This document shows, piece by piece, positions 43,922 through 52,955 of a DNA stretch of 64,000 bases. Source of the stretch: UBA6197 sp047638075 (lineage in GTDB: Bacteria > Pseudomonadota > Alphaproteobacteria > Rhodobacterales > Rhodobacteraceae); NCBI RefSeq assembly GCF_047638075.1, contig NZ_JBLJBV010000036.1, positions 14,217-78,216 on the forward strand. Reading direction: 5' to 3'. Within the stretch, counting starts at the first letter, position 1. Each line of letters begins with the position of its first letter. Position numbers and translations under genes: made by a program. Under the pieces are notes generated by a model. It had not been told where the DNA came from, ran no database searches, and was given only the letters and a program-made list of their open reading frames with translations.

Positions 43922-45577
43922 ATGGCCTCGTATCAGTATGTTTATCACATGGATGGCGTCTCCAAGACCTATCCGGGGGGTAAGAAGTGCTTTGAAAACA
44001 TCCGTCTGAACTTTCTTCCGGGGGTGAAGATCGGGGTTGTGGGCGTCAACGGGTCGGGTAAATCGACGCTGTTGCGGATCATGGCGGGGATGGACAAGGA
44101 TTTTCAGGGCGAAGCCTGGGCCGCAAAAGGCGCCAAGGTTGGCTACCTGCCACAAGAGCCGGCGTTGGACCCGACGCTTGATGTGCGCGGCAACGTGATG
44201 CTGGGCGTCGCGGAAAAGCAGGCGATTCTGGATCGCTACAATGAACTGGCGATGAACTATTCCGATGAGACGGCCGATGAGATGGCCGCGCTTCAGGACG
44301 TGATCGACGCCAAGAACCTTTGGGATCTGGATAGTCAGGTCGATGTCGCGATGGAGGCCCTGCGCTGCCCCGCCGACGACGCCGATGTAGAGACCCTTTC
44401 GGGCGGTGAGCGGCGCCGGGTCGCGCTGTGCAAACTGCTGCTGGAAGCGCCCGATATGCTGCTGTTGGACGAACCGACCAACCACCTCGATGCGGAATCC
44501 ATCGCCTGGCTGCAACAGCACCTGATGGCCTATGAAGGCACGATCCTGATTGTCACCCACGACCGCTACTTTCTGGATGAAATCACCAGCTGGATTCTGG
44601 AACTGGACCGCGGCCGCGGCATTCCCTACGAGGGCAACTATTCCGCCTGGCTGGAGCAAAAGGCCAAGCGGATGCTGCAAGAAGCGCGCGAGGACAAGGC
44701 CAAGCAGAAGGTTCTGCAAAAAGAGCTGGAGTGGATTCGCGCCGGGGCCAAGGCCCGTCAGGCCAAGCAAAAAGCCCGGATCAGCAAATATAACGATCTG
44801 GCCGATCAATCTGTGCGCGAAAGGGTATCGTCGGCGCAGATCATCATTCCGAACGGCGAACGGCTGGGCGGCAAGGTGATCGAGGTTGAGGGCCTTAAAA
44901 AGCACATGGGCGACAAGCTGTTGATCGAAAACCTGTCGTTCAGCATCCCGCCCGGCGGTATTGTGGGCGTGATCGGTCCGAACGGCGCCGGCAAATCGAC
45001 GCTGTTCAAGATGATCACCGGGCAGGAACAGCCCGACGAAGGCACCGTGACCATCGGGGATACGGTGCAGATGTCTTATGTTGATCAGTCGCGTGACGCG
45101 CTGGACCCGAACAAGACGGTCTGGGAAGAAGTTTCCGAAGGGCTTGAGGTAATCCATCTGGGCGACTTTGAGATGAACAGCCGTGCCTATTGCGGGGCGT
45201 TCAACTTCAAGGGTGGCGATCAGCAAAAGAAGGTGGGGCTGTTGTCGGGCGGTGAACGCAACCGTGTGCATATGGCGAAACTTCTGCGCTCGAACGGCAA
45301 CGTGCTGCTGCTGGACGAACCGACCAACGACCTTGACGTGGAAACGCTGCAAGCGCTGGAAGCGGCGATCGACGATTTTGCCGGTTGCGCGGTAATCATC
45401 AGCCACGACCGGTTCTTCCTTGACCGGCTCTGCACGCATATTCTGGCCTTTGAGGGCGACGCGCATGTCGAATGGTTCGAGGGCAACTTCGAAGCCTATG
45501 AGGAAGACAAGATCCGCCGCCTTGGCCCGGATTCGGTTGAACCAACCCGCGTGAAACACAAGAAATTTACGCGCTGA
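43922..45577 (+). CDS. ettA: Energy-dependent translational throttle protein EttA (ABC-F)
   Basis: This 551-residue ABC-F ATPase binds the ribosomal E site and gates translation in response to the ATP/ADP ratio. Two ABC domains have Walker A GVNGSGKST and GPNGAGKST, signatures LSGGERRRVALCKLL and LSGGERNRVHMAKLL, and Walker B LLLDEPTNHLDAES and LLLDEPTNDLDVET. A charged interdomain linker (about 240-320) and the start MASYQYVYHM are EttA-specific. AGGAG is 7 bp before the ATG at 43922, which is preferred to the ATG at 43916. No membrane segments. Confidence 0.97.
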   Translation: MASYQYVYHMDGVSKTYPGGKKCFENIRLNFLPGVKIGVVGVNGSGKSTLLRIMAGMDKDFQGEAWAAKGAKVGYLPQEPALDPTLDVRGNVMLGVAEKQAILDRYNELAMNYSDETADEMAALQDVIDAKNLWDLDSQVDVAMEALRCPADDADVETLSGGERRRVALCKLLLEAPDMLLLDEPTNHLDAESIAWLQQHLMAYEGTILIVTHDRYFLDEITSWILELDRGRGIPYEGNYSAWLEQKAKRMLQEAREDKAKQKVLQKELEWIRAGAKARQAKQKARISKYNDLADQSVRERVSSAQIIIPNGERLGGKVIEVEGLKKHMGDKLLIENLSFSIPPGGIVGVIGPNGAGKSTLFKMITGQEQPDEGTVTIGDTVQMSYVDQSRDALDPNKTVWEEVSEGLEVIHLGDFEMNSRAYCGAFNFKGGDQQKKVGLLSGGERNRVHMAKLLRSNGNVLLLDEPTNDLDVETLQALEAAIDDFAGCAVIISHDRFFLDRLCTHILAFEGDAHVEWFEGNFEAYEEDKIRRLGPDSVEPTRVKHKKFTR

Positions 45578-45583
45578 TCGAAA

Positions 45584-45616
45584 ACGCCGGGGGCAATACT
45601 GCACCCGGCGTCTTTT
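45584..45616 (+). terminator. Rho-independent terminator after ettA
   Basis: ACGCCGGG (45584-45591) pairs perfectly with CCCGGCGT (45604-45611) around a 12-nt loop, and CTTTT follows at once. It lies 6 bp after the ettA stop. Confidence 0.85.
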
Positions 45617-45720
45617 GGCAGAACGTCTTGCGACAGATCTACACAAATCCCGTGCAATCCTGAAACTGCGGCCCGGCATGAGATTTATGCCGGGCTGCGG
45701 GGATGGCCCAGCCGTTCCCG

Positions 45721-46986
45721 TTATTCCAGATCACCGATCGCCCCGCGCAATGCGGTAACAATCTCATCACATTCGCTTTTCTTGATGACGATGGGGGTGA
45801 AAAACTTGAGCGATGGCGGCTCAATTTCACTGACCGAATGGCATAGAACGCCGTGCCGGTAAAGGTTGGCATAAAGTTTGCGCGCCAGGTCACGATTGCG
45901 AACCGTAACTGAATGCACGCAACCCAATGCCGTGACCGGGCCAATGATGTCTGGATAATCCTTGCCGACCGCCTCAAATGCCGAGGCCATATAACCCGAC
46001 ACCTCATTGACATGTTCCAGCATCGCCGGTTGGCTTGCCACATCTAGCACGGCCAGCGCGACCAGGCAGCTGATCTCGTTTCCGCCCAGACTGGAAATAT
46101 AGGAAAACTTGTGCTCGTTCATGCACTTTTCATAGATCGCTTCGCGCATCAGCAGCGCACTGACCGGGTAGATCCCCCCCGAAAGCCCCTTTCCGGTGAC
46201 AAGCATGTCGGGACGCAGATCATAATGTTCGCTGGCCCATAGCTTGCCGGTGCGGCTGATGCCGGTGCGGGTTTCATCAATGATGAACAGCGTTCCACGC
46301 TCGCGGCAAAGACGGGTCACACCATCCAGAAACTCGCGTGAGGCAAAATTGAACGTCTCATAGTCCATCGGCTCAAAGACGATGGCAGCAATGTCCGGCG
46401 TCATCTTCTCAGCGATTTCGTCAAGGTCGCCATAAGTTTCAAAGAATTTTGTATTGCTGCCCGGCAGGTTGTAATGGTCGATCACCCCTTCGTCGGCCGA
46501 TCCGGTGATCATCGCGGCAAAGCCGGAATGCCCGTGATACCCGTGACGATAGGCAAGAATTTTTGACCGCCCCGTAAAGCGGAATGCGAACATCGTCGCG
46601 ACATCGATCGAAAGAGTCGAACACAGCGTCATGACGCTATGCGTCAATTCGGGTGACGGCGAAAGTTCGGCCAATTTATCTTGCAACCGCAGATAGGGCA
46701 CGTTGGGCACAGACCATAACCCGGTGTCGCGACCATCATCCAATGCCTTGCGCAGCGCCTCGACAACCGCAGGGTGGCGATGCCCCAGCGAATGAACGCC
46801 GCCACCGATCCCGCAGTCAATCAGATGATGTTTGCCCTCAAGATCCCACATGTAGACGCCGTCACGCTTGCCAATAACGAACTCTGCCCCCTTGGCGCGC
46901 TGGCGTTCGGCATTGGACCGCCACGAACGGGCGATATAGGCATCAAGAACCTCTGAACTGGTCTTGAATTCACTTTCGATGTTCAT
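45721..46986 (-). CDS. Class III PLP-dependent aminotransferase of the molybdenum-hydroxylase cluster
   Basis: This 421-residue fold-type I aminotransferase has the PLP Lys in MLVTGKGLSGGIYPVSA, the Asp in FIIDETRTGISRTGK, and YRHGYHGHSGFAA near the phosphate site. It differs from argD and from known GabT/OAT enzymes too much for a substrate call. AAGGAG lies 7 bp before the ATG. It sits 12 bp after the NTF2-like gene and downstream of xdhC and the hydroxylase subunits, so it probably acts in the same pathway, perhaps on an amine or semialdehyde product. Confidence 0.85.
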   Translation of the reverse strand: MNIESEFKTSSEVLDAYIARSWRSNAERQRAKGAEFVIGKRDGVYMWDLEGKHHLIDCGIGGGVHSLGHRHPAVVEALRKALDDGRDTGLWSVPNVPYLRLQDKLAELSPSPELTHSVMTLCSTLSIDVATMFAFRFTGRSKILAYRHGYHGHSGFAAMITGSADEGVIDHYNLPGSNTKFFETYGDLDEIAEKMTPDIAAIVFEPMDYETFNFASREFLDGVTRLCRERGTLFIIDETRTGISRTGKLWASEHYDLRPDMLVTGKGLSGGIYPVSALLMREAIYEKCMNEHKFSYISSLGGNEISCLVALAVLDVASQPAMLEHVNEVSGYMASAFEAVGKDYPDIIGPVTALGCVHSVTVRNRDLARKLYANLYRHGVLCHSVSEIEPPSLKFFTPIVIKKSECDEIVTALRGAIGDLE

Positions 46987-46997
46987 TTCATTTCTCC

Positions 46998-47381
46998 TTA
47001 TTTCTGATCAATCATCGTGAAATCCCAGGCCTTCGAGACGATTTTCCAATCGTCACCGAATTTCACCACCACCAGAACATCGGTGAACAGCTTTGGCAAA
47101 AAGACCTCACGCGTGGTGAGAATGGCAAGCGTTGGCGAGAGAAACGAAATGCCAAGCACTTCATCCGCACGGGCCTCACCGCGGGCCGCCGGAGCCTCGC
47201 GGTTGCGCACGACATTCAGATAGGTGGGGACGTCCATGTGGGCATAGGCATTACCGCCGTTGCTGTGGAGGTAGCCATCGGCATGGAAAATCGCCTCAAA
47301 CTTGGCGGCATCCCCCTCATAAAGGGCGTCGAAATAGGTTTGCGCCAGCTCTGCGATGGCGGTGTGATCTTGAACGTTCAT
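46998..47381 (-). CDS. NTF2-like / SnoaL-like (lumazine-binding-type) protein
   Basis: This 127-residue cytosolic protein has the cone-shaped NTF2 fold pattern: an N-terminal helix (IAELAQTYFDALYEGDAAKFEAIFHADGYLHS), a short middle helix (DVPTYLNVVRNR) and C-terminal strands (TDVLVVVKFGDDWKIVSKAWDF). Such proteins are small-molecule isomerases, hydrolases or binding proteins. The catalytic role cannot be inferred. AAAGG precedes the ATG. It is the first of two closely spaced genes with the aminotransferase. Confidence 0.82.
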   Translation of the reverse strand: MNVQDHTAIAELAQTYFDALYEGDAAKFEAIFHADGYLHSNGGNAYAHMDVPTYLNVVRNREAPAARGEARADEVLGISFLSPTLAILTTREVFLPKLFTDVLVVVKFGDDWKIVSKAWDFTMIDQK

Positions 47382-47527
47382 TTACAGGAACCTTTCATGT
47401 GTCAGCGGGAATTGGTCGTGTGGCGGGCTCAGCTATTTTCTCAAATTGAACGCGTCGGGTTTTGGTCAGCAGATCAACTATTCATCGGCTTCCCCTTTTG
47501 ACCCGAAGGCCCGGGCCGCTGCTGTCA

Positions 47528-48475
47528 TCACGCTGCCGCCGTGTCAGCATTCATCACGGCCAGGACCTCGGCCAAGACAGAAATCGCCAGCGTGCGCGCA
47601 TCCCGGGATGAGGGTAGCAATCCAATCGGTCCCCGCAATTGCGCCAAGGCGTCGTCGTTGACGCCCATCGCCTTCAGATCGCGGATCCGGGTATCTCTGG
47701 CCATACGGCTACCCTGTGCACCGATGTAAAAAGCCGGGTGCAACAACGCCCCCGCCAGGATCGGTGGTTCCCAATCGTGATCATGAAAGAAAAGAACGAT
47801 TGCCGTTCGCGGATCGACCGCAACCTCTGCGGGGAATTCGGGCGTGTGCAAAAGATATGTGTCGCACCCCATCTGCGTGCCATGTTCCAGGGTTTCGGGA
47901 TCATGCGACAGCAGAATGTTGGGATATCCCGCAGATTGAACCAGCGCGGCAAATGTTCCCGCCTCGGGGCCTTTGCCGAAAACGAGAAACCGGATGTCGG
48001 GCAGAAAGCGCACATTGAACATTGTGTCGCATACCCCGGTTTCACCCTGATCGCGCAGCGTCAACGCACCGCTTTGCGGCGCAATGACAAGCGTGGCCGG
48101 TTCTCGGGCAGCGCGCTGCGCAGCCAGACGGCCCAGAACCTTACGGTCCGGGCGCGGCAACAACAAAATCTCAAGACCGCCGCCACAGGGCAGCTTGATA
48201 TCCATAAAGGGTGAACCACGGCCATATCGTACTTTTGTCGGATGTCCGGCCTCAAGGGCCGCCATGGCATGCAGCGCTATATCCTCTTCGATGCACCCCG
48301 AAGACAGGGTGCCGATACGCTGCTTGTCCTTCAAGATTGTCATCACAGCGCCAAGTGGGCGGTAGGACGGGCCTTCGACCGCAACAATCACGGCCAGCAC
48401 CGCATCACCTTCCTGTGCAAGCAAGGCATCAATCGGATCTGAATACAGTCCTTGGGCAAGGCGCATCTTATTCAT
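47528..48475 (-). CDS. XdhC/CoxI-family molybdenum-hydroxylase maturation protein
   Basis: This 315-residue protein of the XdhC family protects and sulfurates the molybdenum cofactor for insertion into xanthine-dehydrogenase-type enzymes. The family N-terminus (AVIVAVEGPSYRPLGAVMTI), the Cys region LSSGCIEEDIALHAM, a Rossmann domain (FLVFGKGPEAGTFAALVQSAGY) and the C-terminal YIGAQGSRMARDTRIRDL and LRGPIGLLPSSRDARTLAISVLAEVLA are present. The ATG at 48475 is preferred; an upstream in-frame start at 48529 lacks a ribosome site. It belongs with the adjacent three-subunit hydroxylase. Confidence 0.9.
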   Translation of the reverse strand: MNKMRLAQGLYSDPIDALLAQEGDAVLAVIVAVEGPSYRPLGAVMTILKDKQRIGTLSSGCIEEDIALHAMAALEAGHPTKVRYGRGSPFMDIKLPCGGGLEILLLPRPDRKVLGRLAAQRAAREPATLVIAPQSGALTLRDQGETGVCDTMFNVRFLPDIRFLVFGKGPEAGTFAALVQSAGYPNILLSHDPETLEHGTQMGCDTYLLHTPEFPAEVAVDPRTAIVLFFHDHDWEPPILAGALLHPAFYIGAQGSRMARDTRIRDLKAMGVNDDALAQLRGPIGLLPSSRDARTLAISVLAEVLAVMNADTAAA

Positions 48476-48761
48476 CACGAACTTCCCGGTTGAAAAGACA
48501 GTCGCAAGGCTGCCATTTCCATCATTCATTCACACGACGCTATCGACGCTGGCGCACGTCCTGACGTTTCGCGCCGTCCGAAGCGGGGGGGGCAAGACAC
48601 CCTCCCCCGCGCTGTTCAATAGTGCCCGAGGACCAAGCCTGAAATTTTCCCTCAGGGTCACTGGCCCAGATTACAGTCAGGGGGCTGGATCCAATCAAAA
48701 ATCCGATTCTCACCAGTACCCCCTTTCCTTGTCATCTGCGGGCGATAGCCATGGCAAAAAG

Positions 48762-51077
48762 CTATGCGTTGGCTGCGTTCAGGGCACGAACGATCCGTTC
48801 GGGGGTGATCGGCATTTCGAAAACCCTGGTCCCGATGGCGTCCGCGATCGCATTGGCGACGGCCGGGGCGGCCGGTGTCATCCCCGGCTCTCCAATACCT
48901 TTGGCACCGAAGGGCCCAATGCCGCTGTGCGATTCAAGGATGATCGTCTCAATCGGCGGCATATCCATCGCTGTCAGCATCAGATATTCGCTAAAGGATG
49001 GCGTCACCAGTTTGCCTTCCTTGTAGATCATCTCTTCGGTCAGCGCGTAGCCCAGCCCATTCTGGATCCCGCCATGGATCTGGCCGTCAACAGCGGCACG
49101 GTTGATACATTGCCCCACATCATGGGCCGCAATACATTTCAGGATCCGCACCTCGCCGGTTTCGGTGTCAACGGCAACCTCCATCGCCATGGCACCATAG
49201 GTATAGTCAGGATGCGCCTGCCCCTGCCCCGTTTCCGGGTCCAGAACGTCGGTGAAGGGCGCCCGGAAAATCGCAAGCTCTGAACGGTGGACGCCGCGCG
49301 TGCCGCAGATCTTGACCAGATCAGCGATGCTCATGCCGCGGTCAGCGTTATCGGCAACGAAAGCCCGGTTGAACTCTAGCCTGATTTGCGCCGGGTCCAC
49401 CTCAAGAAGCTCTGCGGCCACGCCCACCAGGCGTTCACGCACGCCTTCGGCCGCCAGCCGTGCGGCATTACCGGTCATATAAAGCGCCCGCGAAGCTGTC
49501 GTCGTGCCCGCCAGCGGCGTGACCTGAGAGTCCGAGTTGTAGACCGTTACATCTGGTAGCGTCACACCAAGGATCTCAGCGGCGATCTGCGCCAGCGACG
49601 AGGTCTGACCAGCGCCGATATCAGTAACGCCAGAGCGCACCGTAACCGAGCCGTCCATCTCGATGCCAACCCAGCATTCAGACGTATCGTGCAAAAAGGT
49701 CAGCCGGCCATAGCTTTGCTGATAGGCCGCAACACCCCGACCAATCTTGATCGGGCCTTTCGACGCGGTTGGCTCGCCCAGTGCCTGCCAGGCAAGATCG
49801 GCGCATTTCTCGGTCCAGATCGCGCTTGGAGGCACAAAGCCGGTCGAAATCGGATCGCCGGTTTGCAGGTAGTTCTGGCGGCGAAACTCAATCCGGTCCA
49901 TGCCAATCGCCTTGGCGACCTCATCCATCTGCTGTTCATAGGCGGCAGCCGCCTGAATACCGCCAAAACCGCGGAAGGCCGAGGTGAACATGTTGTTCGT
50001 GGCCACCGCCTGGGCAAAGACGTTGAGGTTGTCGATACGGTAAGGCCCCGGTGCATTGACCGCGCCGTAAAGCAGCACATAGGGGCTAAGATAAACATAG
50101 GCGCCCGCATCTGCGACAATTTGCACATCAAGCGCCGTGATCTTACCGGCCTTGGTGACACCGGTCCGGTATTTCAGCCGGAATGGGTGACGCTTGCCAT
50201 GCCCAACGAAAGAATCTTCGCGGCTGAACTCCAACCGCACCGGCCGAAGCGTCTTTTGCGCAAGGATGGCGAGATAGGTTTCAACGGTAACATCTTCTTT
50301 GCCGCCAAAGCCGCCGCCGACCATGGCCCCCATGACCCGCACCTTGTTGTGCGGCACACCGATGGCATCTGCGACCGCGCGAAAATGCTCAATCACCTGG
50401 GTGCAAACGCGGATGGTGATGACGTCGTTCTCATCAATCCAGGAAAGGCCCACCTCTGGCTCCAGAAAGGCATGTTCCTGAAAAGGTGTGCGGAAGGTAT
50501 TCTCGACGATCACGTCTGCCTCTGCAAAACCTGCGTCGACATCGCCTTTGCGGATTTTGTGGGTGGCCACGATGTTATCGGTGCCTTGCACCAAGGGTGC
50601 GCCGGGCTTCATCGCCTCATCTGGGTCATAGACGCCCGGGATCGGCTCTAGCGTGACGCTGACCAGGCGTCGGGCCTGTTCCGCGATATCTGCGGTTTCC
50701 GCAGCAATCAGCGCCAACGGCTCGCCATAATAGCGGACCCTTTCCTTGACCAGGATTTGCTGATCGGTTTTCAGCCGGGCGCGGCCGGTTTGGCCGGGGA
50801 TGTCGGTTGCGATGGTCCGCTCGGGCATGTCTTCGGCGGTCAACACGCACACAACACCCGGCAAAGCCCGCGCCCGGGATACGTCAAGCTTGACCAGCCG
50901 GGCGCTGGCGATATCGGCACGCACCACTTTGGCGTGCAGCATGCCGGGCAACACATAATCGCCGGCATAGGGCGTTTTGCCTGCCACTTTACCAGGCGAA
51001 TCCGTGCGCGTCAGGGGTTTGCCGATTTGGGTGTAGGCAAGGTTCGGTTGGTTCGCATTTTTGTCAAAAGCGGTCAT
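48762..51077 (-). CDS. Xanthine-dehydrogenase-family molybdopterin-binding large subunit
   Basis: This 771-residue catalytic subunit hydroxylates a substrate carbon using water and the molybdenum cofactor. The order is an N-terminal aldehyde-oxidase a/b hammerhead domain (KPLTRTDSPGKVAGKTPYAGDY), the central Mo-binding part with GGGFGGKEDV and TSAFRGFGG, and the C-terminal GPFGAKGIGEPGMTP holding the catalytic Glu. The TSAFRGFGG and GIGE motifs are xanthine-dehydrogenase-like rather than CO-dehydrogenase-like (no CSFR/AYRGAGR signature). Its ATG overlaps the 2Fe-2S subunit stop by 4 bp. The substrate is unknown; N-heterocycles, purines and aldehydes are all possible. Confidence 0.93.
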   Translation of the reverse strand: MTAFDKNANQPNLAYTQIGKPLTRTDSPGKVAGKTPYAGDYVLPGMLHAKVVRADIASARLVKLDVSRARALPGVVCVLTAEDMPERTIATDIPGQTGRARLKTDQQILVKERVRYYGEPLALIAAETADIAEQARRLVSVTLEPIPGVYDPDEAMKPGAPLVQGTDNIVATHKIRKGDVDAGFAEADVIVENTFRTPFQEHAFLEPEVGLSWIDENDVITIRVCTQVIEHFRAVADAIGVPHNKVRVMGAMVGGGFGGKEDVTVETYLAILAQKTLRPVRLEFSREDSFVGHGKRHPFRLKYRTGVTKAGKITALDVQIVADAGAYVYLSPYVLLYGAVNAPGPYRIDNLNVFAQAVATNNMFTSAFRGFGGIQAAAAYEQQMDEVAKAIGMDRIEFRRQNYLQTGDPISTGFVPPSAIWTEKCADLAWQALGEPTASKGPIKIGRGVAAYQQSYGRLTFLHDTSECWVGIEMDGSVTVRSGVTDIGAGQTSSLAQIAAEILGVTLPDVTVYNSDSQVTPLAGTTTASRALYMTGNAARLAAEGVRERLVGVAAELLEVDPAQIRLEFNRAFVADNADRGMSIADLVKICGTRGVHRSELAIFRAPFTDVLDPETGQGQAHPDYTYGAMAMEVAVDTETGEVRILKCIAAHDVGQCINRAAVDGQIHGGIQNGLGYALTEEMIYKEGKLVTPSFSEYLMLTAMDMPPIETIILESHSGIGPFGAKGIGEPGMTPAAPAVANAIADAIGTRVFEMPITPERIVRALNAANA

Positions 51078-51562
51078 TGCTTTTCTCCCGTATTGCGCAT
51101 GACTGCGGCTGCGGCATTGACGGCCTCAAAGATTTTCACATAGCCCGTGCAGCGGCACAGATTGCCACTCAGGGCGATGCGCAGGTCTTCGTCGCTCGGA
51201 TTGGGGTTTTTGCGCAGCAGCGACTCGGAGGCGATGATCATCCCGGGCGTGCAGAACCCGCATTGCGACGCACCCAGCTCTGAAAAGCTTTGTTGCAGCG
51301 GGTGCGGGTTATCGGCGGTGCCAAGCCCGTGCAAGGTTGTGATCTCGCGGCCCGCAACAGTGTGGGCAAGCGTCAGACAGCTATCGACCGCCTCACCGTC
51401 GATCAGAACGGCGCAGGCTCCACAGTCGCCCTTTTCGCAGCCGCATTTGACATCGGCATGGCCAAGCCCGCGCAATGCTTCCAAAAGCGTGCGGTGGGGC
51501 GGGATGTTGGCCGCCTCATCCTTGCCATTGATCCGAAGCGTAACTTCTTTATTCGTGCTCAT
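51074..51562 (-). CDS. 2Fe-2S small subunit of the molybdenum hydroxylase
   Basis: This 162-residue electron-transfer subunit has a plant-type ferredoxin domain with CGCEKGDCGACAVLIDG and a later DSC. A helical all-Cys domain with SQCGFCTPGMI and NLCRCTGY follows, together binding two [2Fe-2S] clusters. The ATG at 51562 has AGGAG 8 bp upstream; a TTG at 51568 is not needed. It sits 2 bp after the FAD subunit and overlaps the large subunit by 4 bp, so the three subunits (M, S, L) are made in one operon. Confidence 0.95.
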   Translation of the reverse strand: MSTNKEVTLRINGKDEAANIPPHRTLLEALRGLGHADVKCGCEKGDCGACAVLIDGEAVDSCLTLAHTVAGREITTLHGLGTADNPHPLQQSFSELGASQCGFCTPGMIIASESLLRKNPNPSDEDLRIALSGNLCRCTGYVKIFEAVNAAAAVMRNTGEKQ

Positions 51563-51564
51563 CT

Positions 51565-52437
51565 TCAATTCTCCTGATCTTTTGGCTGAATGGCCATGTT
51601 GACCAGCCGTGCCACCAGAACGCCGACCATCTGGCGCCGGTACGCGCCGGTGGCACGGACGTCATCAATGGGGCTGCATTCCGCAGCAGCGGCCGAGGCT
51701 GCGGCGGCAATCTTGTCTTGCGTCAGCGCCTGGCCTTCCAAAAGGGCTTCGGCCTTGCGCGCACGCATCGGAACCGGCCCAACAGACCCCAGCGCAATGC
51801 GCGCGCGGGTGCAGCGACCGTCCTGAAGGGTAATGCTGACCGCGACGCCATTCACCGTGATGGCGTCACCGTGACGCCGGGCCAATTTGTAAAAGCTGCC
51901 GAAAGTACCTGCCGCTGGCTCTGGCCAGGAAACGGCTGTAATCAGCTCATCGGGCTTGCGCTGATCGGTTTTGTAGCCGGTATAGAAATCCGCCAGCGCG
52001 ACGCGCCGCGTGCCATCCTTGCCCGTCAGATCAACTTCGGCATCCAGCGAAAGCAGCGGCGGCACCAGGTCGGCTGCGGGTGAACCGCACGCGATATTGC
52101 CCGCGACCGTTGCCGCGTTGCGGACCATCTGACCCGCGAAAACCCGTGCCGCTTGCAGCAACGCTGGCGCCTTGTCCGCGATTTCAGCCGAGGCAAGCAG
52201 GTCGCTGATTGTCGTTTGCCCGCCAAGGGTCATCCGACCGTCACCAACCGAAATGCCGCGAAGGCCCGCGACACTCCCCAACCCGACAAGAAGATCGGGG
52301 GCGAGTTTTTGCGAGCGGATATCAAGAAGCACGTTTGTTCCACCAGAAAGCGGCACCGCACGCTTTCCAGACGAACTCAGCGCTGCAACGGCTTCCTGCA
52401 ATGTCTCAGGAATACTCAGATCGAATTCGCCGTACAT
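51565..52437 (-). CDS. FAD-binding medium subunit of the molybdenum hydroxylase
   Basis: This 290-residue protein has an N-terminal FAD PCMH-type domain (AVPLSGGTNVLLDIRSQKLAPD), the second flavin motif VRNAATVAGNIACGSPAADLVPPLLSLDA, and a C-terminal CO-dehydrogenase flavoprotein domain (TFGSFYKLARRHGDAITVNGVAVSI). It carries electrons from the iron-sulfur subunit to the acceptor. AAGGACG precedes the ATG at 52437. Confidence 0.95.
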   Translation of the reverse strand: MYGEFDLSIPETLQEAVAALSSSGKRAVPLSGGTNVLLDIRSQKLAPDLLVGLGSVAGLRGISVGDGRMTLGGQTTISDLLASAEIADKAPALLQAARVFAGQMVRNAATVAGNIACGSPAADLVPPLLSLDAEVDLTGKDGTRRVALADFYTGYKTDQRKPDELITAVSWPEPAAGTFGSFYKLARRHGDAITVNGVAVSITLQDGRCTRARIALGSVGPVPMRARKAEALLEGQALTQDKIAAAASAAAAECSPIDDVRATGAYRRQMVGVLVARLVNMAIQPKDQEN

Positions 52438-52458
52438 GGTTTCGTCCTTCGTTTGTGT

Positions 52459-52953
52459 TCAGATGCGTGCGGTAATGCACTTTACTTTGTAATGACCGGC
52501 TACAGCCGCGAGGTTTGTTCGGGGCCGCCTGATGGCACCGCGCAGAACAGTTACCTGCGAAGGGGTCCAAGGGATGATCCAGGCAGCACCGCCAACCGCC
52601 TCATGAGGGATAATGGGTATCGGCCCCTTGCCCATGTGGATGCTGTCGCCCCGCAGCTTGTCGGTAATGCCGGCATGACGTTTGAAACGGGCCGCAACCC
52701 TCGCCCCAACCGCCTGCGATTTTTCGCTGTCGGGGGTTTTGCTTGCGGCCAGGAACGCAGCATCGCGGCGCCGTCGCGCCACGATATGGGTCAGGATCCG
52801 GCCACGCCCAACAGGCAAGGCATCGCGCCAAATAACGGACAAGGCGCGACCGGGGGCTGTAGTCGCCGCGGCATGATCAACGCAGTGCACCCGCCTTGAA
52901 AGGTCCTGCGGGACCGTCAAGCCTGCCACTTTGGTGATCATGCCGCGTGCCAT
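52459..52953 (-). CDS. Unknown protein of the molybdenum-hydroxylase cluster
   Basis: This 164-residue frame starts 2 bp after the SDR stop and ends 21 bp before the FAD subunit, with mostly G or C at third codon positions, like its neighbours. It therefore looks like a real gene of the operon. The sequence has an Arg-rich part (HIVARRRRDAAFLAAS) and a hydrophobic stretch (GPIPIIPHEAVGGAAWIIPW). I do not recognise a family. There are no Cys clusters and no signal peptide. Alternatives are a spurious frame or a start at the ATG at 52941. Confidence 0.5.
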   Translation of the reverse strand: MARGMITKVAGLTVPQDLSRRVHCVDHAAATTAPGRALSVIWRDALPVGRGRILTHIVARRRRDAAFLAASKTPDSEKSQAVGARVAARFKRHAGITDKLRGDSIHMGKGPIPIIPHEAVGGAAWIIPWTPSQVTVLRGAIRRPRTNLAAVAGHYKVKCITARI

Positions 52954-52955
52954 GA

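Noticed and set aside
43865..45679. 604-residue minus-strand frame antisense to ettA
   Set aside because: It is a long antisense frame with no motif. EttA on the plus strand is certain.
48583..48610. GC-rich inverted repeat (GCGGGGG/CCCCCGC) between xdhC and the Mo subunit gene
   Set aside because: There is no T-run on either side and the arms are mostly homopolymeric G and C, so a terminator call is not justified.
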